From: JAXGXJ01 sp963816155
GTDB taxonomy: Bacteria > Actinomycetota > Thermoleophilia > RBG-16-64-13
NCBI GenBank assembly: GCA_963816155.1
Contig: CAWFJE010000010.1
Span: 1 to 64,000, forward strand
Length of the DNA: 64,000 nucleotides
Direction of reading: 5' to 3'
The notes below the pieces were generated by a model. That model worked only from the letters and a program-made list of their open reading frames with translations. It did no database searches and was not told the origin of the DNA. Position numbers and translations under genes: made by a program. This document shows positions 7,775 through 16,112 of this stretch, piece by piece (position 1 is the stretch's first letter; each line of letters opens with the position of its first letter).

Positions 7775-8854
7775 CTAGGCCCCCTCAGGCGCGTCTACGG
7801 CGTCCTCAGCGGGCACCTCGACGACGGGAGATGCGTTCCATTCGGGGTTGAGCACCCGGATGACCTCGCTGCGCAGATGCTGAACCAGTTCCGGGTTGTC
7901 GCGCAAGAACTGCCGCACGTTCTCGCGACCCTGGCCCAGGCGCTGGTCGCCGTATGAGAACCAGGCTCCGCTCTTCTGCACGATCTTGTTGTTGACGGCC
8001 AGGTCGAGCACATCTCCCTCGGTGGAGATACCGACGCCGTACATGATGTCGAACTCGGCATCTTTGAAGGGCGGCGCCACCTTGTTCTTGACCACCCGCA
8101 CTCTCACCCGGTTGCCGACCGCCTCCGTACCTTCCTTCAACGTCTCGATGCGCCGGATATCGAGACGCACAGATGCGTAGAACTTCAGAGCTCGGCCACC
8201 CGGTGTGACCTCGGGGTTGCCGAACATGACCCCGACCTTCTCGCGCAACTGGTTGATGAACACAGCCGTGGTCTGGGTCTTGTTGATGGTCCCCGCCAGT
8301 TTGCGCAATGCCTGGCTCATAAGGCGAGCCTGCAGTCCAACATGAGAGTCGCCCATGTCGCCCTCAAGCTCAGCACGAGGTGTCAGAGCTGCCACAGAGT
8401 CGATCACCACGATGTCGAGAGCTCCGCTGCGGATAAGCAGCTCGGTGATCTCCAGTGCCTGCTCCCCGCTGTCGGGCTGCGATACCAGGAGTTCGTCGAT
8501 GTTCACTCCGATGCGGCGCGCGTAGGACGAATCCATGGCATGCTCGGCGTCGATGAAGGCCGCCCTGCCGCCCGCCCGCTGGGCCTCGGCGATCATGTGG
8601 AGCGCGAGCGTGGTCTTACCACTCGACTCAGGTCCGAACACCTCCACCACGCGGCCCCGGGGGACTCCTCCTACCCCCAGCGCCAAGTCCAAGGTCAGGG
8701 ACCCGGTAGAGATAGCGGGGACCCGCAATGCTGCCGACTCGTCACCCAGCCGCATGATCGAGCCCTTACCATACTGCCGTTCGATCTGAAGGACGGCCAT
8801 CTCGAGGGCCTTTTCTTTCTCCACTGCTCCTCCTGCACCGAGACTCTTGCTCAC
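7775..8854 (-). CDS. recA: Recombinase RecA
   Basis: ATP-dependent strand-exchange protein and SOS co-protease. Walker A GPESSGKTT at 74-82, LVSQPDSGEQALEI, the Walker B strand IVVIDSVAAL, the loop-2 region NQLREKVGVMFGNPEVTPGG, and an acidic C-terminus. The start is GTG at 8854, two bases after the thpR stop, with GAGGG suitably placed; it gives VSKSLGAGG and 359 aa. The frame stays open to 8965, but that stretch is thpR coding sequence. The pgsA-thpR-recA-recX order is close to the common pgsA-cinA-recA order, here with no cinA. No GAAC-N4-GTTC site was noticed near this start, so SOS control would act elsewhere. Confidence 0.97.
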   Translation of the reverse strand: MSKSLGAGGAVEKEKALEMAVLQIERQYGKGSIMRLGDESAALRVPAISTGSLTLDLALGVGGVPRGRVVEVFGPESSGKTTLALHMIAEAQRAGGRAAFIDAEHAMDSSYARRIGVNIDELLVSQPDSGEQALEITELLIRSGALDIVVIDSVAALTPRAELEGDMGDSHVGLQARLMSQALRKLAGTINKTQTTAVFINQLREKVGVMFGNPEVTPGGRALKFYASVRLDIRRIETLKEGTEAVGNRVRVRVVKNKVAPPFKDAEFDIMYGVGISTEGDVLDLAVNNKIVQKSGAWFSYGDQRLGQGRENVRQFLRDNPELVQHLRSEVIRVLNPEWNASPVVEVPAEDAVDAPEGA

Positions 8855-8856
8855 CC

Positions 8857-9408
8857 TTATCCCTCCAATATCCTGCGGCAGAGCACCGAATAGTCGGCAC
8901 CCTCTCGCCTCAGCAGACTCTTGAAGAGGCAGACCGACTCTATCGGATACGGCGCCTCGACACACTCATACTTTGGTAGCACAGGTCCGGGCGTGCGCAG
9001 CCTGGCTATCGTGAGATGGGGCCGGAAGGGCCTCTTCTCGCGTTTCATGACCTCGGCCTCCTCCAAACCCCGCACGACCACCTGGAACAACCGCGCGAAC
9101 GCTCCCTTGACATCATCGATGGCCAGCGTCACCACCCGCGCCTTCCCGGCTGATGGCAACAGCAGGAACCCGGTCACGAGGCCCTTGCCTCCGAGTCCCT
9201 CCGGCAGTCCGGCGATCACCTCGTGCGCGGCGCTTGCCATCTCTTGGCCCACCTCGCCGATGAAGGCCAGTGTCACATGGAGTTGCTCGGCGCGCAACAG
9301 CCGCAGACCGGGCAGCGACGGCAGAGCCGCCTGCGCGGTCTCCACCAGAGGTAGCAGCCCTTCAGGCAGGGGGACGGCCACGAACAACCTCTGCCGCTCC
9401 CCGCTCAT
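8857..9408 (-). CDS. thpR: RNA 2',3'-cyclic phosphodiesterase (2H family, LigT-like)
   Basis: 2H phosphoesterase that opens 2',3'-cyclic phosphate ends of RNA and was historically called 2'-5' RNA ligase. Both signature motifs are present: HVTL at 44-47 and HLTI at 131-134, with R129 and P130 before the second. Length 183 aa is typical. Start ATG at 9408 overlaps the pgsA stop in an ATGA quartet, and the stop is two bases from the recA start. This gene often sits between cinA and recA in Gram-positives. Confidence 0.92.
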   Translation of the reverse strand: MSGERQRLFVAVPLPEGLLPLVETAQAALPSLPGLRLLRAEQLHVTLAFIGEVGQEMASAAHEVIAGLPEGLGGKGLVTGFLLLPSAGKARVVTLAIDDVKGAFARLFQVVVRGLEEAEVMKREKRPFRPHLTIARLRTPGPVLPKYECVEAPYPIESVCLFKSLLRREGADYSVLCRRILEG

Positions 9409-10034
9409 TTCACCTTCGCATGATCGAGATGGTGGGAGCCGCCCTCGGCCTCAGCGTCCCCTCCTACGGACCTGGGCGGACCCTGTAGCTTGCCACGCGC
9501 GTGCAAGAAGTAGTCGATAGCGCTCCCCACCGTAAGCACGAGCATGATCAAGACCAGATACCACGTGATGGTATGTCCTCCCAGTGTCCACTCCTCATTC
9601 AGCCAGCGCGGCTGGATCAGTAGGGCGGCGACGGCCAGCATCTGTGAGGCGGTCTTGGCCTTGCCCCATCTACTGGCGGAGATGACTACGTTCTGAGCGG
9701 CCGACACCATACGTAGACCCGATACCGCGAACTCCCGCGCTATGACAACCATAGCAACCCAGGCGGACAGTTCATCCAAAGAGACCAGCGAAACCAGTGC
9801 CGCCGTTATCAGGAGCTTGTCGGCCAGGGGGTCGAGGAAGGATCCCACCACGGTGATCTGGCGCCGGCGCCGGGCGATGTACCCGTCGAGAGAGTCACTG
9901 GCGGCCGCCACGAGGAAGATGACGAGGGCGATGATGTCTCCCCCGGGGATATCAACGAGCATGAAGACCATGAGCAGAGGCACCAAGGCGACGCGGAAGA
10001 GGGTTATGCTGTTGGGAAGGTTAGGGCGCATCAC
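9405..10034 (-). CDS. pgsA: CDP-diacylglycerol--glycerol-3-phosphate 3-phosphatidyltransferase
   Basis: Integral membrane enzyme committing CDP-diacylglycerol to phosphatidylglycerol. The CDP-alcohol phosphotransferase signature is exact: D50-G51, A54-R55, G64, D68 and D72. About five hydrophobic segments fit the family; length is 209 aa. GTG at 10034 overlaps rimO by 14 bp; an adjacent ATG at 10031 is equally plausible. Substrate choice (glycerol phosphate rather than serine or inositol) is inferred from the NSITLFR N-terminus and the location between rimO and recA, the usual place for pgsA. CdsA, which makes its substrate, is encoded at 36728-37537. Confidence 0.9.
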   Translation of the reverse strand: MMRPNLPNSITLFRVALVPLLMVFMLVDIPGGDIIALVIFLVAAASDSLDGYIARRRRQITVVGSFLDPLADKLLITAALVSLVSLDELSAWVAMVVIAREFAVSGLRMVSAAQNVVISASRWGKAKTASQMLAVAALLIQPRWLNEEWTLGGHTITWYLVLIMLVLTVGSAIDYFLHARGKLQGPPRSVGGDAEAEGGSHHLDHAKVK

Positions 10035-11391
10035 ACCTGCCTATCAGATCGTGTGCCACCGCGTCCGTCACGGTCACCATCACCAAGTCGCCGGGGCCAG
10101 CTCCTTCCGGTAGGTCCCCCTCGATGTAGGTTACCCCATCTATCTCCGGCGCTTGTCCCTCTACTCGGGCGACCGCCGTGACGTCCGCGTCGTCGTCCAA
10201 GACCAGTTCATCGATCATGGCCTCGAGGGACGTTCCCACAAGGCGGCGATGCTCCGCTTCGGCCCGGGAAGCAATGAGGTCGGAAAGTCGGTTGAGCCGC
10301 TCGAGCGCCGCCGACCGCCGCACCCGGGGACGCAGAGAGGCACCCCGAGTGCCCTCCTCGGGACTGTATATGAAGCCGCCGGCGTGATCAAAACCCACGT
10401 AGTCGACGAACTCCAGGAGAGCCTCGAACTGTTCCTCCGTCTCTCCCGGAAAGCCGACGATGAAGGTCGAGCGCAGCGAGACATCGGGCATGAGACGACG
10501 GGCTCGGTCTACCAGCGCGCGAAACGCTTGGTCATCACCCCAACGCCCCATACGTTTCAGAACGGCCGCGGCGGCGTGCTGGAAGGGTATGTCAAGATAG
10601 CGACACACCTTCGTCTGCCCGGCCATGTATGTGAGCAACTCGTCGGTCACGTGCTCCGGCTGCAGGTACATCAGGCGGAGGCGGAGCAGACGTTCATCGC
10701 CAACCAGAAGGCTGAGAAGCCCGACGAGGTCCAAGTCGTCGTCTCTCCACACGGCCGTGTCCTGCCCTACGAGCACGATCTCTCGGGCTCCGTCCCGCAG
10801 ACAGGCATCCACCTCGCGCAATACAGAACTCGCGTCGACGGAGTGATACGGGCCTTTGATGGAGGGGATGGCGCAGAAGGTGCACGGCTCGTCGCAGCCG
10901 TCGGAGATCTTGATGTACGCGTATGGCTGGTGTACGCGGGGCGTCTCATCCGAGGACAGACCCAGCATGGCGGGGAGTGTCTTGGACGCGGGCGCCGCCG
11001 ACAAGGCTACAGGAAGGGCTTCGTCTGGCCTATCAGCCGACAGCCATTCTGCGATACGGGCCTCTTCTCCCAACTGGAACCAAGCCTCGACCTCCGGGAT
11101 GCCCGCTTCCAATTCCGCGCGATAGCGCTGCACAAGACATCCCATGACGGCCACCCGCCGCCCCCCCTGCCCAGCGCAGGCAGCAAGTATGGCCCCGATA
11201 GATTCTTCTTTGGCATCCTGGATGAAGCCACAACTGTTTATGACTATGTGGGTCGACGCCTCGGGATCGTCCGCCACCTCGATGCCGAGGGCTGAGAGGG
11301 AGCGGGCCAAGCTGCGGCTGTCGGCTTCGTTCTTGGGGCAGCCCAGAGTGTGTATGTAGACCCGACAAGGAGAAGCGGCGGGCGCCGTCAT
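10021..11391 (-). CDS. rimO: Ribosomal protein uS12 (S12) methylthiotransferase
   Basis: Radical-SAM enzyme that methylthiolates the conserved aspartate of ribosomal protein S12. N-terminal MTTase domain with HTLGCPKNEADSR (C18), INSCGFIQDAKEES and VMGCLVQRY. Radical-SAM triad CDEPCTFC near 165, preceded by AYIKISDG and followed by AIPSIKGPYHS. C-terminal TRAM domain. Length 456 aa. LGCPKNEAD rather than FGCQMNEHD separates it from MiaB. ATG at 11391 directly abuts the stop of the upstream rodZ-like gene, and its stop lies inside the pgsA start region. Confidence 0.94.
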   Translation of the reverse strand: MTAPAASPCRVYIHTLGCPKNEADSRSLARSLSALGIEVADDPEASTHIVINSCGFIQDAKEESIGAILAACAGQGGRRVAVMGCLVQRYRAELEAGIPEVEAWFQLGEEARIAEWLSADRPDEALPVALSAAPASKTLPAMLGLSSDETPRVHQPYAYIKISDGCDEPCTFCAIPSIKGPYHSVDASSVLREVDACLRDGAREIVLVGQDTAVWRDDDLDLVGLLSLLVGDERLLRLRLMYLQPEHVTDELLTYMAGQTKVCRYLDIPFQHAAAAVLKRMGRWGDDQAFRALVDRARRLMPDVSLRSTFIVGFPGETEEQFEALLEFVDYVGFDHAGGFIYSPEEGTRGASLRPRVRRSAALERLNRLSDLIASRAEAEHRRLVGTSLEAMIDELVLDDDADVTAVARVEGQAPEIDGVTYIEGDLPEGAGPGDLVMVTVTDAVAHDLIGRCDAP

Positions 11392-12246
11392 CTACTGCAC
11401 GCGCTCTACGCCGGCTCCGCTCACGACGAAGGCCCCGGCGGGAGCGGCCAACTCGTGGGGCACCCCGGCCACGGACACGCTGAGCACTTCGGGATTTCCC
11501 ACCCGCATCCAGTATTGCTTCGCAGTATCGAAGGTCTGCCTGCCACCGGCGGAGAGGGTCCCGGCAAATACCTCAGCCCCCTCTTCGCCGTCCTCGCGAA
11601 CAACCAGCCAGCAACTCTCCCTGTCCACGGCGACCACCACCTCGATCGTCCCATCCGTGGATGGCGGACCATCCTCGGCCCCTGCGGTGGTCGTGGTCCC
11701 GGCGCCTGACCCTGCTGTTGTGGTCGAGCCTCCGGCCCCCGCCTCATCGCTGGAGCCACTCCCGGACGGAGCCGTGGTGGTCAACGTTGAACTGGTTATG
11801 CTATCGGCGTCGATGGAAGCTGCTTCTTGGCCTCTCCCCGTGCCGAACCAGGCCAGAAGGACGACGATGACGATGGCTATGAAGGCGGCCACCACATAGC
11901 CCCGATGCTGCTTGCGCACCCGCTTCTGACGACGCTCAGCGCTGGTGTGCGATCGCGGAGACTTGGTGACATCGGTCCGCACCACCGTAGCTTCCTCAGC
12001 GCGGGGGGCGTAGCCGCTCCGGTAGGCCTCCACGAGCGCATCGGCATCGAGCTTCAGATAGGTGGCATACGTGCGCAGGAAACCTATGGTGCACGTGGAG
12101 CCGGGAAGGACTTCGAAGTCATCCTCCTCGAGGGCCTCGAGGTACTTGCCCCGGATCTTGGTGACATCCTCGACATCCCGAATGGTGAGGCCCTTTTTGA
12201 CGCGCGCCTCGCGGAGCGCGCTGCCTATGTCTTGGGGGGGAGTCAG
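11392..12246 (-). CDS. RodZ-like helix-turn-helix membrane protein, apparent CTG start
   Basis: From 12246 the frame encodes an N-terminal HTH_25-type domain (ALREARVKKGLTIRDVEDVT, then IRGKYLEALEEDDFEVLPG), a basic stretch, one transmembrane helix at about 117-134, a Ser/Thr/Gly-rich linker with TTTT runs, and a C-terminal beta-rich DUF4115-like domain. This is the RodZ layout, which links MreB to the membrane in rods. No ATG, GTG or TTG occurs in frame upstream of the HTH; the first canonical start (GTG at 12033) would delete it. CTG at 12246 overlaps the mnmH stop as a CTGA quartet and has GAGAGG 7 bases upstream. Product 284 aa. The ftsK-rodZ-rimO-pgsA order supports the call. Confidence 0.75.
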   Translation of the reverse strand: MTPPQDIGSALREARVKKGLTIRDVEDVTKIRGKYLEALEEDDFEVLPGSTCTIGFLRTYATYLKLDADALVEAYRSGYAPRAEEATVVRTDVTKSPRSHTSAERRQKRVRKQHRGYVVAAFIAIVIVVLLAWFGTGRGQEAASIDADSITSSTLTTTAPSGSGSSDEAGAGGSTTTAGSGAGTTTTAGAEDGPPSTDGTIEVVVAVDRESCWLVVREDGEEGAEVFAGTLSAGGRQTFDTAKQYWMRVGNPEVLSVSVAGVPHELAAPAGAFVVSGAGVERVQ

Positions 12247-13358
12247 TTGAGTACCTCTCGGATCACGCGGCCCATGCCTCGAACGAATCGGCGTGCATCT
12301 GTGTGGGGATCGGAACTGGTCCTAAGCTCATACACGAAGTGGCGTCCCTCGATGGACGATCTCTGATAGAGCGGGTCATAGTACGCGACCAGAAGCTCCT
12401 CGACAACGTCGGTAAATCTACCATCATCAAACGCTGTTTCCAAGGAAACATAGGTGCTCCGGGGCAGCCTGGCGCCTATCAACTGCAGGCTGTGGCGAAA
12501 ACGGGCGATATCCTCATCGTTCCATCCCTCGGGCGCATACTCGCGCAGGATGCGCTCCGCGCGCGTCTCCACCGGAGCGGTCACGCTCACGGGCAGACCC
12601 GACCGCACGGCCTCAGCCACAGACGCGGGCAGGAACAAGCGGCCTATCTTGCCTCCCTCGCCTTCCAGCACGAGATAGTCCCCGCGGGGGAGGCGCAGTT
12701 CCTCCCACAGCAGGGCGTCGAAGTCCTTCTGCCGGCGTTCGCCGGGCTGGTTCAATCCTCCTAGGAGCGAACCGCGGTGCAGCGCCAGCGCCTCCAGGTC
12801 CACCGGCCACGGACGCAGTCCCCGCAGCCGGGGAGCTACCTCGCCCAACGCCCTCAGCACAGCGCTCTTGCCGGCACCCGTATGGCCGTACAGGGTGACC
12901 ACCGGCACCGGCGCCCGCCAGGCCGCGAGTCGGGAGAGCATCTCTTTTCTGTATGCCCGATACCCCCCGGCCACGGTGACGACGTGGATGCCTATCAAAG
13001 CCAGCAGGAGGACCACGTTGCGGCTCCGCTCTCCCCCCCGCCAGCACATGATGGCCAAGCGACGCCCACGCGGCTGAGACCGCGCGAGGTCGGCCAACGA
13101 GTGCAGATAGGGAGTGAGGAGTGGAGCGACCTCCTCCATGGCGACAATGCGCGCCCGAGCCGCACCCTCCTCTGCGTATACCGTCCCCACTCGAGCTCGC
13201 TGCGGGTCGCCCAGAAGGGGCAGATTAACGGCTCCCGGCATATGACCCTCGGCGAACTCGCCCGGCGACCGCACATCGACGACCTGATACACACCGTCCA
13301 TCGCTTCGGCCGCTGTGACCGAAGGGACCCGCAGATCAGTCACCGGCCGCCCCGTCAT
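12243..13358 (-). CDS. mnmH: tRNA 2-selenouridine synthase
   Basis: Converts geranylated or thiolated wobble uridine to 2-selenouridine using selenophosphate. N-terminal rhodanese domain with the catalytic cysteine C105 in the IMCWRGGERS motif, then a P-loop (GHTGAGKS, about 158-165) and the C-terminal region seen in SelU/YbbB proteins (KDFDALLWEEL, VLEGEGGKIGRLFLP). Length 371 aa from ATG 13358, which overlaps ftsK by 23 bp; GTG at 13343 is an alternative. The selenophosphate synthetase gene it depends on is not in the window. Its place between ftsK and the rodZ-like gene is not the usual neighbourhood. Its stop overlaps the rodZ-like CTG. Confidence 0.88.
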   Translation of the reverse strand: MTGRPVTDLRVPSVTAAEAMDGVYQVVDVRSPGEFAEGHMPGAVNLPLLGDPQRARVGTVYAEEGAARARIVAMEEVAPLLTPYLHSLADLARSQPRGRRLAIMCWRGGERSRNVVLLLALIGIHVVTVAGGYRAYRKEMLSRLAAWRAPVPVVTLYGHTGAGKSAVLRALGEVAPRLRGLRPWPVDLEALALHRGSLLGGLNQPGERRQKDFDALLWEELRLPRGDYLVLEGEGGKIGRLFLPASVAEAVRSGLPVSVTAPVETRAERILREYAPEGWNDEDIARFRHSLQLIGARLPRSTYVSLETAFDDGRFTDVVEELLVAYYDPLYQRSSIEGRHFVYELRTSSDPHTDARRFVRGMGRVIREVLN

Positions 13359-16095
13359 CGTCCGGCGCCACCCGATCGAGTCCGGCCAGCACGTGCTCCA
13401 GATCATCCGCCTCCACGATGATCTGCCGCGGCTTGCTGCCTTCCCAAGGGCCCACGATGCCCCGTCTCTCCAGCATGTCGATCAGACGCCCGGCCCGGGT
13501 GTAGCCCACACGCAGGCGCCGCTGCAGCATGGAGACGGACGCACTCCCCGTCTCGATGACCAGCTGGGCCGCGTCTACCAGAAGCTCGTCCGAGTCAGGA
13601 TCGAACTGATCGTCGCCATCGCCACCGCCCCTCTTCTTGGGGTCGGGCGGCCTGCGCAGAAGCTCTTCCCGGAACTCCGGTTCCGCCTGCTGACGCCAAT
13701 GTGTGACGAGGACGGCTATCTCTTCCTCGGTGATGTATGCGCCCTGCACCCGCTGCAGATGACTCGCTCCGAGCGGCTTGAAGAGCATGTCGCCCATACC
13801 CAGCAGAGTCTCCGCTCCGTTGACATCCAGGATCACGCGGGAGTCGGTCTGGCTGGAGACCGCAAAGGCGATACGCGAGGGGATGTTGGCTTTGATCATG
13901 CCCGTTATGACGTCCGCCGAGGGACGCTGGGTGGCCACTACCAGATGGATCCCCACCGCTCGCGACTTCTGGGCCAGACGGATGACGTACTCCTCCACCT
14001 CTTGCGGGGAGACCATCATAAGGTCGGCCAACTCATCGACGACCACCACGATGTAGGGCAGGGACCGTTCCCCCCGTCGGGCCCGGCTCTTGTTCATCTC
14101 GGCCAGGTTGCGGGCGTGCTCCAACTCCATGAGTTCGTAGCGGTCCTCCATCTCTTTGGCCACGTTGTGAAGGACGCCGGCCGCGTCCTTCATGTTGGTC
14201 ACCACGGGCACCAGGAGATGCGGGATGCGGTCGTAGTGCGACAGTTCCACCTTCTTCGGGTCGATCATGATGAAGCGCACCTGCTCGGGAGTGCTGCGCA
14301 GGAGGATCGACGAGACGAGGCAGTTGACACAGCCACTCTTCCCCGATCCGGTCGTGCCGGCGATGAGCAGATGCGGCATGCGCGTGAGGTCGGTGAAGAC
14401 GGCCTTGCCAGAGATGTCCTTGCCCAGCCACACCATGAGCGGACCTTGGGTCTTGGGGAACTCCCTGTAGATGTCACCCAGGGTCACGAAGTCGGGCCGC
14501 TGGTTGGGCACCTCCACTCCCACGGCCGACTTGCCCGGGATGGGAGCGAGAATGCGGATCTCGGTGCTGGCCAAAGCGTAGGCAAGGTCATCTTTGAGGT
14601 TGGTGACCTTGGAGACCTTCGTGCCGGGCGCCAACTGCAGTTCGTAGCGTGTCACCCGGGGACCGACGACCATGCCGATCACGCGAGCCTCGACCCCGAA
14701 CTGAGCCAAAGCGTGCAGAAGTACTCCCGCCGTGTCGCGCTCACTCGCATGTCCGCTGACCGCGGCCGGAGTGCTCTTGCGCAGCAGATCGGGCTCCGGC
14801 AGCAGGTAGGCGGGCTGCTCCACAGGCAGCGCTATCTGCCTGGGAGCCCTCGCGAGGCCCGGTAGGGTCTCCTGAAGCGACTCCTCGTCCTCGCTGTCGG
14901 AGTCTGCCCCCAGATCCTGTGCGTGCTCCGTGGCGAGCTGTCCCCCGCGAGCCGAGGCGCCGGCCAGGGCGCCGGCGGTGCCTGTCTCGCTCTCCATGGC
15001 CGACGCAACCCCCGCGCTCATCACTCCGGCTGTGGCCCCACCCACAGCGGAAGATGCCGCGGCCGCGGACCCGGCAGCGAACGCGGCCGCCCCCCCGTAC
15101 AGGTCGGCAAAGGCCTGAGCGCCGTCGAGCACTCCGTGGCCAGCCCCCCCCGCAGACCCTGAAGGACCCGGCCCCAGCGGCGCCAACGGGCTCCGGGCGA
15201 CCGTACGACCGTCTGACCAGTCGTCGAACTCGCCCGCGAAAGGTCCGTCGAATCCAGGCTGCACCGTTGTGGCCGCCGATCCCCCGCCCGGTGCGGCCGC
15301 ATAGGTCGGACCGTCCAGGCCCCCGTCACCCACAAGGTCGCGAGGTCCGAGATGAAGCGCGGGCGAAGCCGCGACCCCACCCCCGGTCAGCAGATCACCG
15401 AAGCCATCAGCCGTGCGCGACTGCGTGACGCCGAGGGCCTCAGCTCTGGCGGCTTGGGCCTCACGCCCCCTCATGACGAGCGTGCTTCGCTCGGCCTGAG
15501 CGACCACCGCATCCGCCGCCTTCTTGGTTCCCCTGCCCAGACGCCGCACGGTGAGTCCCGTCGCCAGACTGAAGCCGGCCAGGAGCGTCACCCAGCCGAT
15601 GATGGCCACACCGGCCGTGCCCACGATGCTGTGGAAGAGGGCATACAAGGCTTCACCCAACGCCCCAGCATGAGCCTCGTATTCCGAGCGGACGAAGGTG
15701 TCCTCCCCATGCGAACCGAAAGGTGGGAACCCGGCAGCGGTGAGAAGAAACAGACCAAAGAGGAACAGCGCAGCACCCAGAAGCCAGAAAGAGCGCCACA
15801 CCTTGATACCAAGAGCACTGGTGGCGGCGAAGGCGAACAGGGTCAGAGGAAGGAGGAACGCCAGCCTGCCGAAGAGGAAGGTGAGGCCCGTGCCCGCTCC
15901 TCTGCCCGCGGCTCCTGCCGTCTCGCCCGCCAGGAGGACGAACAGCAGGAAGACCCCGGCGCCAAAAAGGACCAGCGCCGTGATCTCCTGGCGCCGCCCC
16001 GGCACGGGGTCACGTCGGGCGCCGCCCGCCTCGGGCGCGCCCTTGGTCCGACGCGTGTCCGTCTTCTTCTTGGCTGAGGTAGTCCGACCGGCCAC
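13336..16095 (-). CDS. ftsK: DNA translocase FtsK/SpoIIIE
   Basis: Septal DNA pump that clears chromosome termini at division. The 919-aa protein has four or five transmembrane helices in the first ~190 residues, an Ala/Gly/Ser-rich linker to about residue 400, then the motor: alpha domain (VGPRVTRYELQLAPGTKVSKV), Walker A GTTGSGKSGCVNC near 583, Walker B YIVVVVDELADLMM, QRPSADVITGMIKANIPSRI, and a C-terminal winged-helix gamma domain (SVSMLQRRLRVGYTRAGRLID) for polar DNA sequences. It lies 17 bp downstream of rnj. XerC, a possible recombinase partner, is encoded at 42686-43708. Confidence 0.96.
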   Translation of the reverse strand: MAGRTTSAKKKTDTRRTKGAPEAGGARRDPVPGRRQEITALVLFGAGVFLLFVLLAGETAGAAGRGAGTGLTFLFGRLAFLLPLTLFAFAATSALGIKVWRSFWLLGAALFLFGLFLLTAAGFPPFGSHGEDTFVRSEYEAHAGALGEALYALFHSIVGTAGVAIIGWVTLLAGFSLATGLTVRRLGRGTKKAADAVVAQAERSTLVMRGREAQAARAEALGVTQSRTADGFGDLLTGGGVAASPALHLGPRDLVGDGGLDGPTYAAAPGGGSAATTVQPGFDGPFAGEFDDWSDGRTVARSPLAPLGPGPSGSAGGAGHGVLDGAQAFADLYGGAAAFAAGSAAAASSAVGGATAGVMSAGVASAMESETGTAGALAGASARGGQLATEHAQDLGADSDSEDEESLQETLPGLARAPRQIALPVEQPAYLLPEPDLLRKSTPAAVSGHASERDTAGVLLHALAQFGVEARVIGMVVGPRVTRYELQLAPGTKVSKVTNLKDDLAYALASTEIRILAPIPGKSAVGVEVPNQRPDFVTLGDIYREFPKTQGPLMVWLGKDISGKAVFTDLTRMPHLLIAGTTGSGKSGCVNCLVSSILLRSTPEQVRFIMIDPKKVELSHYDRIPHLLVPVVTNMKDAAGVLHNVAKEMEDRYELMELEHARNLAEMNKSRARRGERSLPYIVVVVDELADLMMVSPQEVEEYVIRLAQKSRAVGIHLVVATQRPSADVITGMIKANIPSRIAFAVSSQTDSRVILDVNGAETLLGMGDMLFKPLGASHLQRVQGAYITEEEIAVLVTHWRQQAEPEFREELLRRPPDPKKRGGGDGDDQFDPDSDELLVDAAQLVIETGSASVSMLQRRLRVGYTRAGRLIDMLERRGIVGPWEGSKPRQIIVEADDLEHVLAGLDRVAPDDDGAAGD

Positions 16096-16112
16096 GGCCC
16101 ACCGCCTGACGG

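Noticed and set aside
13315..14865. 516-codon plus-strand frame opposite ftsK
   Set aside because: His/Leu/Gly-rich antisense shadow; ftsK on the other strand has every motor motif.
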